Positions 1 through 7,868 of a stretch of DNA of 64,000 nt are shown here, piece after piece. The DNA is from a bacterium (GTDB lineage: Bacteria; UBA8248). The notes under the pieces are model-generated. The model did no database searches. It had not been told where the DNA came from and saw nothing but the letters and a program-made list of their open reading frames with translations. The stretch covers positions 1 to 64,000 of the forward strand of contig JAJEJD010000015.1 of NCBI GenBank assembly GCA_022828125.1, given 5' to 3'. The translations under genes and the position numbers were made by a program. How positions within the stretch are numbered: the first letter of the stretch is position 1; every line of letters begins with the position of its first letter.

Positions 1-108
1 CCCCCCCTACCCCCCCTTGTCAGGGGGGTATAAAAAGGCGATGCGCCCCCGCCGGGCTGAGGGGGTTTTGCTTTTTCTTGCCCCCCTGACAAGGGGGGGT
101 AGGGGGGG
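1..108. repeat. Long palindromic C/G-run element, copy 1
   Basis: Two perfect 28-base arms (1-28 and 81-108) are reverse complements and enclose a spacer beginning TATAAAAAGGCGATGCGCC. Each arm joins a C run, CTA, a second C run, TTGTCA and a G run. The same architecture recurs at about 5674, 16697 and 51789. No gene overlaps it. It would fold into a very stable hairpin in RNA or single-stranded DNA. Confidence 0.9.
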
Positions 109-134
109 TTGCCTTTGTCCTCTGGCAAGGAGGT

Positions 135-320
135 CTGTTGAAAAACCCTGCAATGCCGGCAACGGGATACCGCCTTGCCGAAGGGATTGTAGGGGCCGCA
201 TATATGCGGCCCGAGTTCCGCCGTCGAAAAAGCAGGGACGCATACTATGCGTCCCCTACAAAAACCGCCCCCTCCACGGTCGCGTCGAATCCTCGTTAAT
301 CGGGGTTTTTCAACAGCCCC
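135..320. repeat. MITE-like element with TTGAAAAA inverted ends
   Basis: CTGTTGAAAAACCC near 135 and its near-complement GGGGTTTTTCAACAGCCCC at 302-320 bound a segment containing a second hairpin family: GTAGGGGCCGCATATATGCGGCCC near 190 (self-complementary core) and GGGACGCATACTATGCGTCCC near 234. The stretch 1-385 holds only such repeats and no credible gene. Confidence 0.7.
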
Positions 321-385
321 GATTCAGAAAAATTTGAAATGCTAGATTCCTGCAGGTCGAGACATAGCGGCTCAAGAGGTGCGAA

Positions 386-886
386 TCAGGAAAATTCCTC
401 TTTCAGGATTTCGTGGATGAACCGCTGAACGGCGAGGGGGTAGAACCGGATGTCCGGCGTGCGGACGACGGCGGTATCGGTGGTCTCCAGGCGCGCGAGT
501 TCGTTCAGCACCTTTTCCACCAGGACCTCCGGGCTCCACTCGTGGTGGGTGATCTTGAGGTGCTCGTTCTCGATGTTGAAGTTGCCCGCCGCCACGGCGG
601 GGAACGCGAACACGCGGCCGATGAGGTCGGAATCCATCATCTCCGAATCCTCGAAAATCTCGCCGAACGTCTTCTGCGCCTCGGCGGGCGTCCACACCAG
701 TTTGGGAGACACCAGCAGCTTCCCGGATATCTGGACCGAACCCGGCTGCTCTTCCACCTCGGGGCCCAGCACCCGGTAGCCGAGTTCGTGATAGCCCGAC
801 ACGATGCCCACGTAAGGCCGCTGGAGGATGCGTATCTCCTCGCTCACCTGCCTGTGGAAATCGCGCTGCATGTCGTCGTCGAACAT
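386..886 (-). CDS. Conserved-looking hypothetical protein, 166 aa
   Basis: I do not recognise this protein. It is acidic and soluble, with no signal peptide, membrane segment or obvious motif. The ATG at 886 (MFDDDMQRDFHRQ) has a GGAG about 8 bases upstream. An in-frame ATG at 949 would add an unconvincing N-terminus. It is the last gene after hemE-hemH-hemG on the same strand, with a 124-base gap after hemG, so it may be read with the heme operon or from its own promoter. Confidence 0.6.
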   Translation of the reverse strand: MFDDDMQRDFHRQVSEEIRILQRPYVGIVSGYHELGYRVLGPEVEEQPGSVQISGKLLVSPKLVWTPAEAQKTFGEIFEDSEMMDSDLIGRVFAFPAVAAGNFNIENEHLKITHHEWSPEVLVEKVLNELARLETTDTAVVRTPDIRFYPLAVQRFIHEILKEEFS

Positions 887-1010
887 CGAACCGTCTCCGT
901 CAGGACCGAAAACCAAAAAATACAAGCAGACGTTGATACCAAATGCCATTGCGCCGGGTCAAACAAAGCGAGACCACGGGCGCGCCTCTTCTCTATTCTC
1001 TTCTTTTTCC

Positions 1011-2447
1011 TCAGGAATTGATAGTCCTGAGATCGCCGAGAATCTTGCTCACCGCTTCACCCGCCGATTTCACGCAATCGGGAATCCCCACGCCTCGGTA
1101 GGCGTTGCCAGCGAGAGCGAGACCCGGTGTCGCCTTGAGTTCGTCCTCGATTCGCCCCACTTTCTCCAGGTGGCCCACCAGATAATGCGGCAGGGATTCC
1201 TCATAGCGGTAAAAACCTTTTCTCTCGGGTTCTCCGGTGATCCCCAGTATCGGGCGGAGTTCCTCAATCAGCTTACGGGCGAGTTCCTCATCCGAAAGTC
1301 CCGCCCGGGAGGCGGCCTCGCCTCCGGCGAAGGCGCGGATGAGCGCCTTGCCCTCGGGCGCTCTGCCCGCGAACTTGGTGCTCGAAAACGAGCACGCGAG
1401 GAGCGTCTTGTTCTCTATCGCCGGCACGACGAAGCCCATCGCGTGGAGCGGATTCGCCACCTGCCCGGCCCGGTAGACGAGGTTGAGCGTCGCCAGAGAA
1501 CCGCTCGGGATGCTCATCAACTCTCCAGAAATACCGGGCGCGGCTTTCTCCAGCATCCGCGCCGCAGCACTTGGCGGCAGGGTAACGCAGACCGCGTCGG
1601 CGTCCATCCCCTCCCTGTCCTCAAGACGAACGCGCCAGCCTTGTTCGTTTCTTTCAAGTGATGCCGCCCGGCATCCCGTCCGAACCATAGCGCCTGAAAT
1701 CTTCTCCGCCAGGGCGTCCGCCAGTACACCCATCCCTCGCTCGAAACTCACGAACAGGCCGTACCTCGGCCCGCTCGCCGATACACCCTCGATGGGTCCT
1801 CGCTTTTGCATCCGCTTCCTGAGTCCCAGGATGAGGCTCCTGTGCTCGCGCTCTATCTCGTGGAACTGCGGCATGGTGGCCTGAAGGCTGAGCTTTTCCG
1901 GGTCTGCCGAGTAGATGCCCGCCACCATGGGCTGCGCCATTCTTTCCAACGCCTCGCGCCCGAACCGCCTGCGCACGAAATCGGCGAGGGATTCATCCGC
2001 ATCCCCGCGCCTTCCGGGCAGCAGCACGTCCATCGCCATCCGGAGCTTGCCGAGCGGGCTGAAGACGGGACTCATCAGGAACGGGCCGATTTGGTAGGGC
2101 GCCAGAAGGTAATATCCCTGGGGCACGGGGAGCAGTTCGTCGCCCCGCAGGACGAAGCTGCGGCGATGGCGCTCGTTCGTGCCGATGAGTTGTTCCCCGA
2201 GCCCCAGTTCCTCGCAGAGTTCGACGCCCTCGGGCTTCGAGGTGAGGAAACAATCGGGGCCTTTTTCCATCAGGACGCCGTCTGCGAATTCGGTCTCGAT
2301 GACGCCGCCGAGCCTGTGAGACGCTTCTATGAGATGAATATCCAGAGGGAGATTCTGCGCCTTCGAAGCCTTGAGGAGCCGGTAGCAGACGACAAGCCCC
2401 GTAACGCCTCCGCCGAGCACGACCACCCGCCGGACATTCGAGGTCAA
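1011..2447 (-). CDS. hemG: Protoporphyrinogen/coproporphyrinogen oxidase, HemY type
   Basis: FAD-dependent oxidase that removes six electrons from protoporphyrinogen IX or coproporphyrinogen III in late heme synthesis. The N-terminus carries the dinucleotide-binding motif VVVLGGGVTGL, followed by the GPDCF segment typical of oxygen-dependent HemY enzymes. Its 478 aa fit the family. The likely start is the TTG at 2447, which overlaps the hemH stop (TTGA) and has GGAG 8 bases upstream. A longer frame to 2609 only runs through hemH. The order hemE-hemH-hemY is the one seen in Bacillus, where the coproporphyrin-dependent route is used. No hemQ is present here, so the substrate is undecided. The gene may also be named hemY or cgoX. 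Confidence 0.9.
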   Translation of the reverse strand: MTSNVRRVVVLGGGVTGLVVCYRLLKASKAQNLPLDIHLIEASHRLGGVIETEFADGVLMEKGPDCFLTSKPEGVELCEELGLGEQLIGTNERHRRSFVLRGDELLPVPQGYYLLAPYQIGPFLMSPVFSPLGKLRMAMDVLLPGRRGDADESLADFVRRRFGREALERMAQPMVAGIYSADPEKLSLQATMPQFHEIEREHRSLILGLRKRMQKRGPIEGVSASGPRYGLFVSFERGMGVLADALAEKISGAMVRTGCRAASLERNEQGWRVRLEDREGMDADAVCVTLPPSAAARMLEKAAPGISGELMSIPSGSLATLNLVYRAGQVANPLHAMGFVVPAIENKTLLACSFSSTKFAGRAPEGKALIRAFAGGEAASRAGLSDEELARKLIEELRPILGITGEPERKGFYRYEESLPHYLVGHLEKVGRIEDELKATPGLALAGNAYRGVGIPDCVKSAGEAVSKILGDLRTINS

Positions 2448-3406
2448 CTTCCGCTCTCCGTCATCTTCGTGCGCACCAGATCCGAGAGCATCCCGATGAA
2501 GGCGGGGTGCGTACCCACCGTGGGCGCGCGGTAGAAGCGAAGCCCCGCCTCCTCGGCCGCTTCGCGCGCCTCGATGTCCAGATCGAAGAGCACCTCCACG
2601 TGATCGCATATGAAGCCGATTGGAACCACCAGGACGGCCTTTGCGCCGCCCGCAGCGACGCTTCCGATCACGTCCACCACGTCCGGGCCGAGCCAGGTTC
2701 CGGGAGGAACGTCCGGGCTGCTCTGGAAACCGACTTCGTATCTCTCAAGACCCAGCTTTTGCGCCGCGAGAGCCGCCGTTTCCTGGAATTCCTCCTCATA
2801 AGAAGAGGCCTTGGCCATGGAAACGGGGATGGAGTGGGCCGTAAAGATGACTCGCACGTCACCCAAGTCGCTCTCTTCGGCGAGGGCTTGCCTCATCCGC
2901 TCGGCGACGGCGTCGATGAAACCCGGATGCTCGTGCCAGGGTTTTTCGAGAAATTCGACTTCGGGCGCGTCTTCGCCCAATTCCTCGCGCGCCGAGGCGA
3001 CGGCGCCCCGGTAGGCCTCCCAGCTTATTTTCGTTCGATGAGGCGCCAGTATAACGCCCAATGCGCGCCTGAGTCCGCGCCTGCCCATCTCGGCCAGCGT
3101 CTCTCCAACGTAAGGCGTCCAGAAGCGATGGCCCGTATAGACGGGAACGCCCGCGCCCGCTCGTTCGAGCGCCATCTCGAGCGCGCCCGCCTGTTTCTGG
3201 GAAAAAAACGTGAAGGGCGATACGCCGCCGAAGTATTCATAGTGGGCCGCCACCTCCCGGATGCGCTCGGGGCCGCCCGACCTCTGGCCCACGATGCCCT
3301 CTACGTAGCAATACGCCTCGCCCGGGCATTCCTCGTAACGGCGGCAGCAGCCCCGCGTGGGGCCGCCGAAGCCGATCATGATGACGGAATCATACTTGTC
3401 CTTCAT
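2444..3406 (-). CDS. hemH: Ferrochelatase
   Basis: Inserts Fe2+ into protoporphyrin IX or coproporphyrin III. Visible family signatures are GFGGPT at the N-terminus, HYEYFGGVSPF, the metal-site HSIP segment (FTAHSIPVSM) and HPAFI near the C-terminus. The protein has 320 aa. The chosen ATG at 3406 overlaps the hemE stop (ATGA); an in-frame ATG at 3424 is possible. Directly after GGPT is a Cys-rich stretch with C20, C21, C27 and C33, which could hold an iron-sulfur cluster. That is inference; many ferrochelatases have no cysteines there. Confidence 0.92.
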   Translation of the reverse strand: MKDKYDSVIMIGFGGPTRGCCRRYEECPGEAYCYVEGIVGQRSGGPERIREVAAHYEYFGGVSPFTFFSQKQAGALEMALERAGAGVPVYTGHRFWTPYVGETLAEMGRRGLRRALGVILAPHRTKISWEAYRGAVASAREELGEDAPEVEFLEKPWHEHPGFIDAVAERMRQALAEESDLGDVRVIFTAHSIPVSMAKASSYEEEFQETAALAAQKLGLERYEVGFQSSPDVPPGTWLGPDVVDVIGSVAAGGAKAVLVVPIGFICDHVEVLFDLDIEAREAAEEAGLRFYRAPTVGTHPAFIGMLSDLVRTKMTESGS

Positions 3407-4467
3407 TCGGCCCCCGCCTTCCATTCCTGAACGAACCCGATGAGTCTCCTGACGTTGTCGACCGGCGTGCCCGGCAAAATTCCGTGCCCCAGGTTGAATA
3501 TGTGGCCCGGACGCACGGCCCCCTGGTGCAGGATGGCCTCCGCCCGCTTCAAGATATATTCAGGCGCCGAGAACAGGACGCACGGGTCGAGGTTCCCCTG
3601 CACCCCCATCTCGCCCAGACGCTCCCTGGCGTCGGCCAGTTCCACCCGGAAATCCACCCCCGCCACGTCGCCGCCCGCTCCTGCGAACGCCTCCAGAAAA
3701 GGAGCGGTTCCCGTCCCGAAGTGGATGACGGGCGCGCCCTTTTCGATTCCCGCAATCAGCGCGCGGCTGTGGGGCAGGACGAACTCCCTGAAATCTCCCG
3801 GAGAGAGGCAACCCACCCAGCTGTCGAAAATCTGCACCGCCTGCGCGCCCGCGCGTATCTGTTCGTTCAGATAGATGGTCAGCCCCCGCACGAGCTTTTC
3901 CATCAGCGCGTGCCAAGCGCCCGAATCGGCGTACATGAACTTTTTCGTGTTCTCGAAATTGCGCGAACCGCCGCCCTCGATCATGTAGGACGCAAGCGTG
4001 AAGGGCGCGCCGCAGAAGCCGATGAGCGGGAGGGCGGGGTTCATCTGCTCCCTGGTCTGCCGGACCGCCTCGAAGACAAAACCAAGGCTCTCGCGCGGCT
4101 CCGCTTCTCTCAGCCGCTCCACGTCCTGAGCCTCCCGGACCGGGTTGTGGAGAACGGGGCCTCCCTCCGGGTATTCCAGGTCCATGCCCATGGGTTGCAA
4201 GATGAGCAGAATGTCCGAGAACAGGATGGCCGCGTCAGCGCCGATGGCGTCGAGCGCCGTCACGGCGACCTCGGCGGCCAGATCGGGCGTGCGGCAAAGC
4301 TCGATGAAGGAGACCTTCTCGCGCACGGCGCGGTACTCGCGCATGTACCTGCCCGCCTGACGCATGAGCCAGACGGGCGTCCTGGCGTTGGGAAGCCCCC
4401 GGCAGGCGCGCATGAAGGCGGAATCCGCATACGCGGGCGCGTTTTCCACTGCTGGGTGCGCCGACAT
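3403..4467 (-). CDS. hemE: Uroporphyrinogen decarboxylase
   Basis: Cytosolic enzyme converting uroporphyrinogen III to coproporphyrinogen III by four decarboxylations. The hallmark PVWLMRQAGRYMREYR is near residue 35, and the catalytic Asp lies in ILFSDILLI. GFCGAPFTLASYMIEGG and the C-terminal FNLGHGILPGTP are further family signatures. Length 354 aa is normal. The ATG at 4467 has a strong AAGGAGG 6 bases upstream and heads the minus-strand hemE-hemH-hemG operon, in which successive genes overlap by 3-4 bases. Confidence 0.97.
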   Translation of the reverse strand: MSAHPAVENAPAYADSAFMRACRGLPNARTPVWLMRQAGRYMREYRAVREKVSFIELCRTPDLAAEVAVTALDAIGADAAILFSDILLILQPMGMDLEYPEGGPVLHNPVREAQDVERLREAEPRESLGFVFEAVRQTREQMNPALPLIGFCGAPFTLASYMIEGGGSRNFENTKKFMYADSGAWHALMEKLVRGLTIYLNEQIRAGAQAVQIFDSWVGCLSPGDFREFVLPHSRALIAGIEKGAPVIHFGTGTAPFLEAFAGAGGDVAGVDFRVELADARERLGEMGVQGNLDPCVLFSAPEYILKRAEAILHQGAVRPGHIFNLGHGILPGTPVDNVRRLIGFVQEWKAGAE

Positions 4468-4663
4468 GAACCCCTCCTTCAAAACATGCGAGAACCCGTC
4501 CTTCCGGGCAGGCCGGATGAAACCAGTCTAATCCAAAAGCCGCGCCCTCGCCTATCGGGCGAGCGGTATGGCCATCAAGGAAGAAAACCGCCGCTCGCTG
4601 GACAACGCCGGTTCGGGTAGGATAATAAAGATTCTTGATTTCGGGCGTCATGCCCGACACCCC

Positions 4664-4738
4664 GGCGCCATAGCCAAGTGGTAAGGCAGAGGACTGCAAA
4701 TCCTTTATTCCCCGGTTCGAATCCGGGTGGCGCCTCCA
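4664..4738 (+). tRNA. tRNA-Cys (GCA)
   Basis: The acceptor stem GGCGCCA (4664-4670) pairs with TGGCGCC (4728-4734). The discriminator is U, typical of tRNA-Cys, and CCA (4736-4738) is encoded. The anticodon loop CTGCAAA gives GCA at 4696-4698. The T arm contains GGTTCGAATCC. The D arm is short, as is common for this tRNA. Confidence 0.97.
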
Positions 4739-4763
4739 ACATCCCTCGGAGGGAGACGATTCG

Positions 4764-5399
4764 ATGGAGCAAACGACGACAGCGTCCAGGATAGAAACCA
4801 AAGAAGAGCTTCGCGAGTTCTACGGCCCGGCCAACGAGCGCAGCGTCAAGAAGCAGATGGCGAAGCTCGACGAGCACGCCAAGAACTTCATCGCGCTCTC
4901 TCCTTTCATGGTCATCTCCTCCGCAACGGCGGACGGCGCAGACGCATCCCCCAAGGGGGACCCGCCCGGATTCGTCAAGGTGCTCGACGACAGCACCCTG
5001 ATCATCCCGGACAGGCCGGGGAACAACCGCGTCGACACCATGAGCAACATCGTGGAGAACAACCACGTCGGCCTTCTTTTCCTCGTGCCCGGCATGTGCG
5101 AGACGCTGCGCGTGAACGGGCGCGCGCGCATCACGACGGACCCCGAAATTCTCGAACCGCACTCGATGAAGGGCAGGCTGCCCCGGTCGGCGATGATCAT
5201 CGACGTGGACGACGTGTATCTCCACTGCGGAAAGGCCCTCATCCGCGCGGACCTCTGGAACGCGGAAAAACACATCGAGAGAAAGTCTTTCCCCTCGATG
5301 GGCCAGATGCTCTCCGATCAGATAGCCGAAGACGGCTACGGCGACGGAGAGGAAATGGACAAGGGCATCCAGGAGAGATACAAGACGGGCCTTTATTAA
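4764..5399 (+). CDS. PPOX-type FMN-binding split-barrel flavoprotein
   Basis: Protein of 211 aa resembling the pyridoxamine 5'-phosphate oxidase-like flavoproteins annotated as MSMEG_1061 family. Family-like segments are PFMVISSATADGADASPKGD, DRPGNNRVDTMSNIVEN and the C-terminal DVYLHCGKALIRADLW. The split-barrel fold binds FMN or, in some members, F420. Given the F420 operon in this window an F420-linked role is possible but unproven. The ATG has GGAGGGAG 10 bases upstream. It starts 25 bases after the tRNA-Cys CCA end and may share its transcript. Confidence 0.8.
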   Translation: MEQTTTASRIETKEELREFYGPANERSVKKQMAKLDEHAKNFIALSPFMVISSATADGADASPKGDPPGFVKVLDDSTLIIPDRPGNNRVDTMSNIVENNHVGLLFLVPGMCETLRVNGRARITTDPEILEPHSMKGRLPRSAMIIDVDDVYLHCGKALIRADLWNAEKHIERKSFPSMGQMLSDQIAEDGYGDGEEMDKGIQERYKTGLY

Positions 5400-5951
5400 A
5401 CAAAAACAGGGCGGACAGGCGGGTCCGCCTCTGATAAAACATTGCGTTTTCGTTTCTCCGTAGGGGCGCTTCGCGAAGCGCCCAACCCCTCCGACAAGAG
5501 GCTGTTGAAATAGTCCTCCTCGGTTGGTATTCACCACCACCGTCATTCCGGCATCAGTCCCGACTGATAAAGGAGGGATTGACCGGAATCCATTTTCAAG
5601 CAGAAAGACAATACACCGGCTTTTCATCTCCCCGTTATCGGTGGGAACCAATCAGAAAATAAAATACAAAGGCAACCCCCCTACCCCCCCTTGTCAGGGG
5701 GGTCTTTTTGTTGTTCCCCCCTGTCGGGGGGAAACCTTCTTTTTTTATATTACCCAACCCCGCCGGGGTTTTGCTTTTTCTTGCCCCCCTGACAAGGGGG
5801 GGTAGGGGGGGTTGGTTTTCAGGGCGAAAGGAGCATCTCCTCCACCCCTTGAACAGGGGTCTTTTTCAACGGCCCCGACAAGGGGGGATTGCCTTTATCC
5901 CCTGAGGAGGGGGACATTTTCAACAACCCCAATCACGGGGTCCGCCTCCGC
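5400..5951. repeat. Repeat-filled gap with palindromic element copy 2
   Basis: No gene is visible. The gap holds a small hairpin (GGCGGAC/GTCCGCC, 5410-5429), the palindrome GGGGCGCTTCGCGAAGCGCCC near 5463, a TTGAAATAGTCC-type end near 5505, copy 2 of the C/G-run inverted repeat (arms about 5674-5702 and 5784-5813), and a closing ATTTTCAACAACCCC near 5915-5931. The outer ends make this another composite inverted element. Confidence 0.75.
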
Positions 5952-7868
5952 CTAATGCGTTTCTCTTAGATAAACGACCGAGAGGGGCGGCAGCGTAACC
6001 TCTATCGAATAAGGCTGACCGTTCAGGGGCGCCGCCGCCGCGTGGCAGCCGTCGGGATTCCCCATGCCGCTGCCGCCGTAGATTTCCGAATCGCTGTTCA
6101 ACACCTCGGTCCAATCGCCGTCGGCGGGAACCCCCATCCGGTAGTCCATCCGGGGCACGGGCGTCAGATTCGCCGCCACGAGCAGCATGGGTTCATCCTC
6201 CGTGGCTATCCGCACGAAGCCCAGCACGCTGTCGTCGGCCGCATCCGCCGCCACCCACTTGAACCCCCGCGGGTCGTAATCCCTCCGGAACAGGGCGCGC
6301 TCCTGGTGATACAAGGCGTTCAAATCGCGCACCCACTTCATCAGCCCTGCCCTCAAGGGCTCCTGGGCGAGGTTCCAGTCGAGCGCGCCGTCGTGGTTCC
6401 ATTCGCGCCACTGACCGAATTCACCGCCCATGAAGAGGAGTTTCTTGCCGGGCTGGGCGAACATCAGCCCGTAGAGCGCGCGAAGGTTCGCGAATTTCCG
6501 TCCGCCCTCCCCCGGCATCTTCCCGAGCAGGGAACTCTTGCCGTGTACCACCTCATCGTGGGAAAGCGGCAGCACGAAATTCTCGTTATAGGCGTAGAGC
6601 ATCCGGAACGTGAGCAGTTTGTGATGAAATTTCCGGTGGACGGGGTCTTTTTTCATGTATGCGAGCGAGTCGTGCATCCAGCCCATGTCCCACTTCATGC
6701 CGAAACCAAGTCCCCCCGTATCCACGGGTCTCGATACCATCGGCCAGGCGGTGGATTCTTCCGCGATGGTCTGCACGTCGGGAAACCGGCGGTAGACTTC
6801 GGTGTTCAGCCGCCTGAGGAAAGAGATGGCATCGAGATTCTCGCGGCCCCCCTCTTCGTTGGGAAGCCACTCGCCCTCTTTTCTCGAGTAATCGAGATAG
6901 AGCATCGAGGCCACGCCGTCGACGCGCAGCCCGTCGGCGTGGAAAATTTCGAGCCAGTACAGAGCGCTGCTTATCAGGAAGGCGGCGACTTCGTTTCGTC
7001 CGTAGTTGAAAATGTGGCTCCGCCAGTCCGGGTGAAAACCCCGCCGGGAGTCGGCGTGCTCGTAGAGGTGGGTTCCGTCGAAAAAGCCCAGCCCGTGCCC
7101 GTCCGTGGGAAAGTGCGAGGGCACCCAGTCGAGAATCACGCCCAGACCGCGCTGGTGGAGATAATCGATGAGATACATCAGATCCTGAGGCGTCCCGAAG
7201 CGGCTCGTGGGCGAGAAGTAGCCCGTGATCTGATATCCCCATGACCCGTTGAAAGGATGCTCCATCACCGGGAGAAACTCGACGTGGGTGAACCCCATGT
7301 GGAGCATGTGCTCGGCGAGTTGGGGGGCGAGTTCCCTGTAGGTGAGCGGGCGGTCTTCTTCATGCGGCGCCCGTCGCCAGGAGCCGATGTGAAGCTCGTA
7401 GATGGAGATGGGGGATTCGCGGCCGTTGCAAGCGCCCCGGCACTCCATCCAGTTTCCATCCCCCCATTCGTAGTCGAGGTTCCAGACGACCGAGCCGCTC
7501 TTGGGAGGAACCTCGCTGTAGAACCCGAACGGATCCGCCTTTTCCACGCGGTAGTCGCCGAACTGCGAATGAATCCGGTATTTGTAGACCTCGCCCGTCC
7601 CCACGCCCGGGATGAACCCCGCCCATATTCCCGAGCTTTCCACCGGAGCCAGCGGATGGCTCTCCTCGTCCCAGTCGTTGAAATCCCCGATGACGCTAAC
7701 CGAATCCGCATTCGGCGCCCATACGGCGAAGTGCACTCCCTCCTCCCTGTCCACCGTCATGGGGTGCGCCCCCATTTTTTCGTACAAGGTGAAGTGGGAG
7801 CCCTGGTTGAACAGGTAGATGTCGTAATCGGTAATGTAGGAAAGCGCGGGGTAGTGGACGACGCTCAT
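5952..7868 (-). CDS. glgB: 1,4-alpha-glucan branching enzyme (GH13)
   Basis: Makes alpha-1,6 branches in glycogen. An N-terminal beta-sandwich (HFAVWAPNADSVSVIGDFNDW) is followed by the GH13 barrel. The nucleophile is in DGLRVDGVASMLY, the acid in IAEEST and the transition-state Asp in LSHDEVVHGK. Length 638 aa is the short form lacking the extra N1 domain. The ATG at 7868 overlaps the glgX stop (ATGA), so the pair is translationally coupled. No glgA or glgC is in the window. Confidence 0.96.
   Translation of the reverse strand: MSVVHYPALSYITDYDIYLFNQGSHFTLYEKMGAHPMTVDREEGVHFAVWAPNADSVSVIGDFNDWDEESHPLAPVESSGIWAGFIPGVGTGEVYKYRIHSQFGDYRVEKADPFGFYSEVPPKSGSVVWNLDYEWGDGNWMECRGACNGRESPISIYELHIGSWRRAPHEEDRPLTYRELAPQLAEHMLHMGFTHVEFLPVMEHPFNGSWGYQITGYFSPTSRFGTPQDLMYLIDYLHQRGLGVILDWVPSHFPTDGHGLGFFDGTHLYEHADSRRGFHPDWRSHIFNYGRNEVAAFLISSALYWLEIFHADGLRVDGVASMLYLDYSRKEGEWLPNEEGGRENLDAISFLRRLNTEVYRRFPDVQTIAEESTAWPMVSRPVDTGGLGFGMKWDMGWMHDSLAYMKKDPVHRKFHHKLLTFRMLYAYNENFVLPLSHDEVVHGKSSLLGKMPGEGGRKFANLRALYGLMFAQPGKKLLFMGGEFGQWREWNHDGALDWNLAQEPLRAGLMKWVRDLNALYHQERALFRRDYDPRGFKWVAADAADDSVLGFVRIATEDEPMLLVAANLTPVPRMDYRMGVPADGDWTEVLNSDSEIYGGSGMGNPDGCHAAAAPLNGQPYSIEVTLPPLSVVYLRETH

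Noticed and set aside
1-113. C/G-run repeats as a CRISPR array
   Set aside because: The copies are paired inverted arms at distant loci, without regular spacers or cas genes.
4401-4470. Heme-responsive or riboswitch leader before hemE
   Set aside because: No recognisable conserved RNA structure; only a plain ribosome site was seen.
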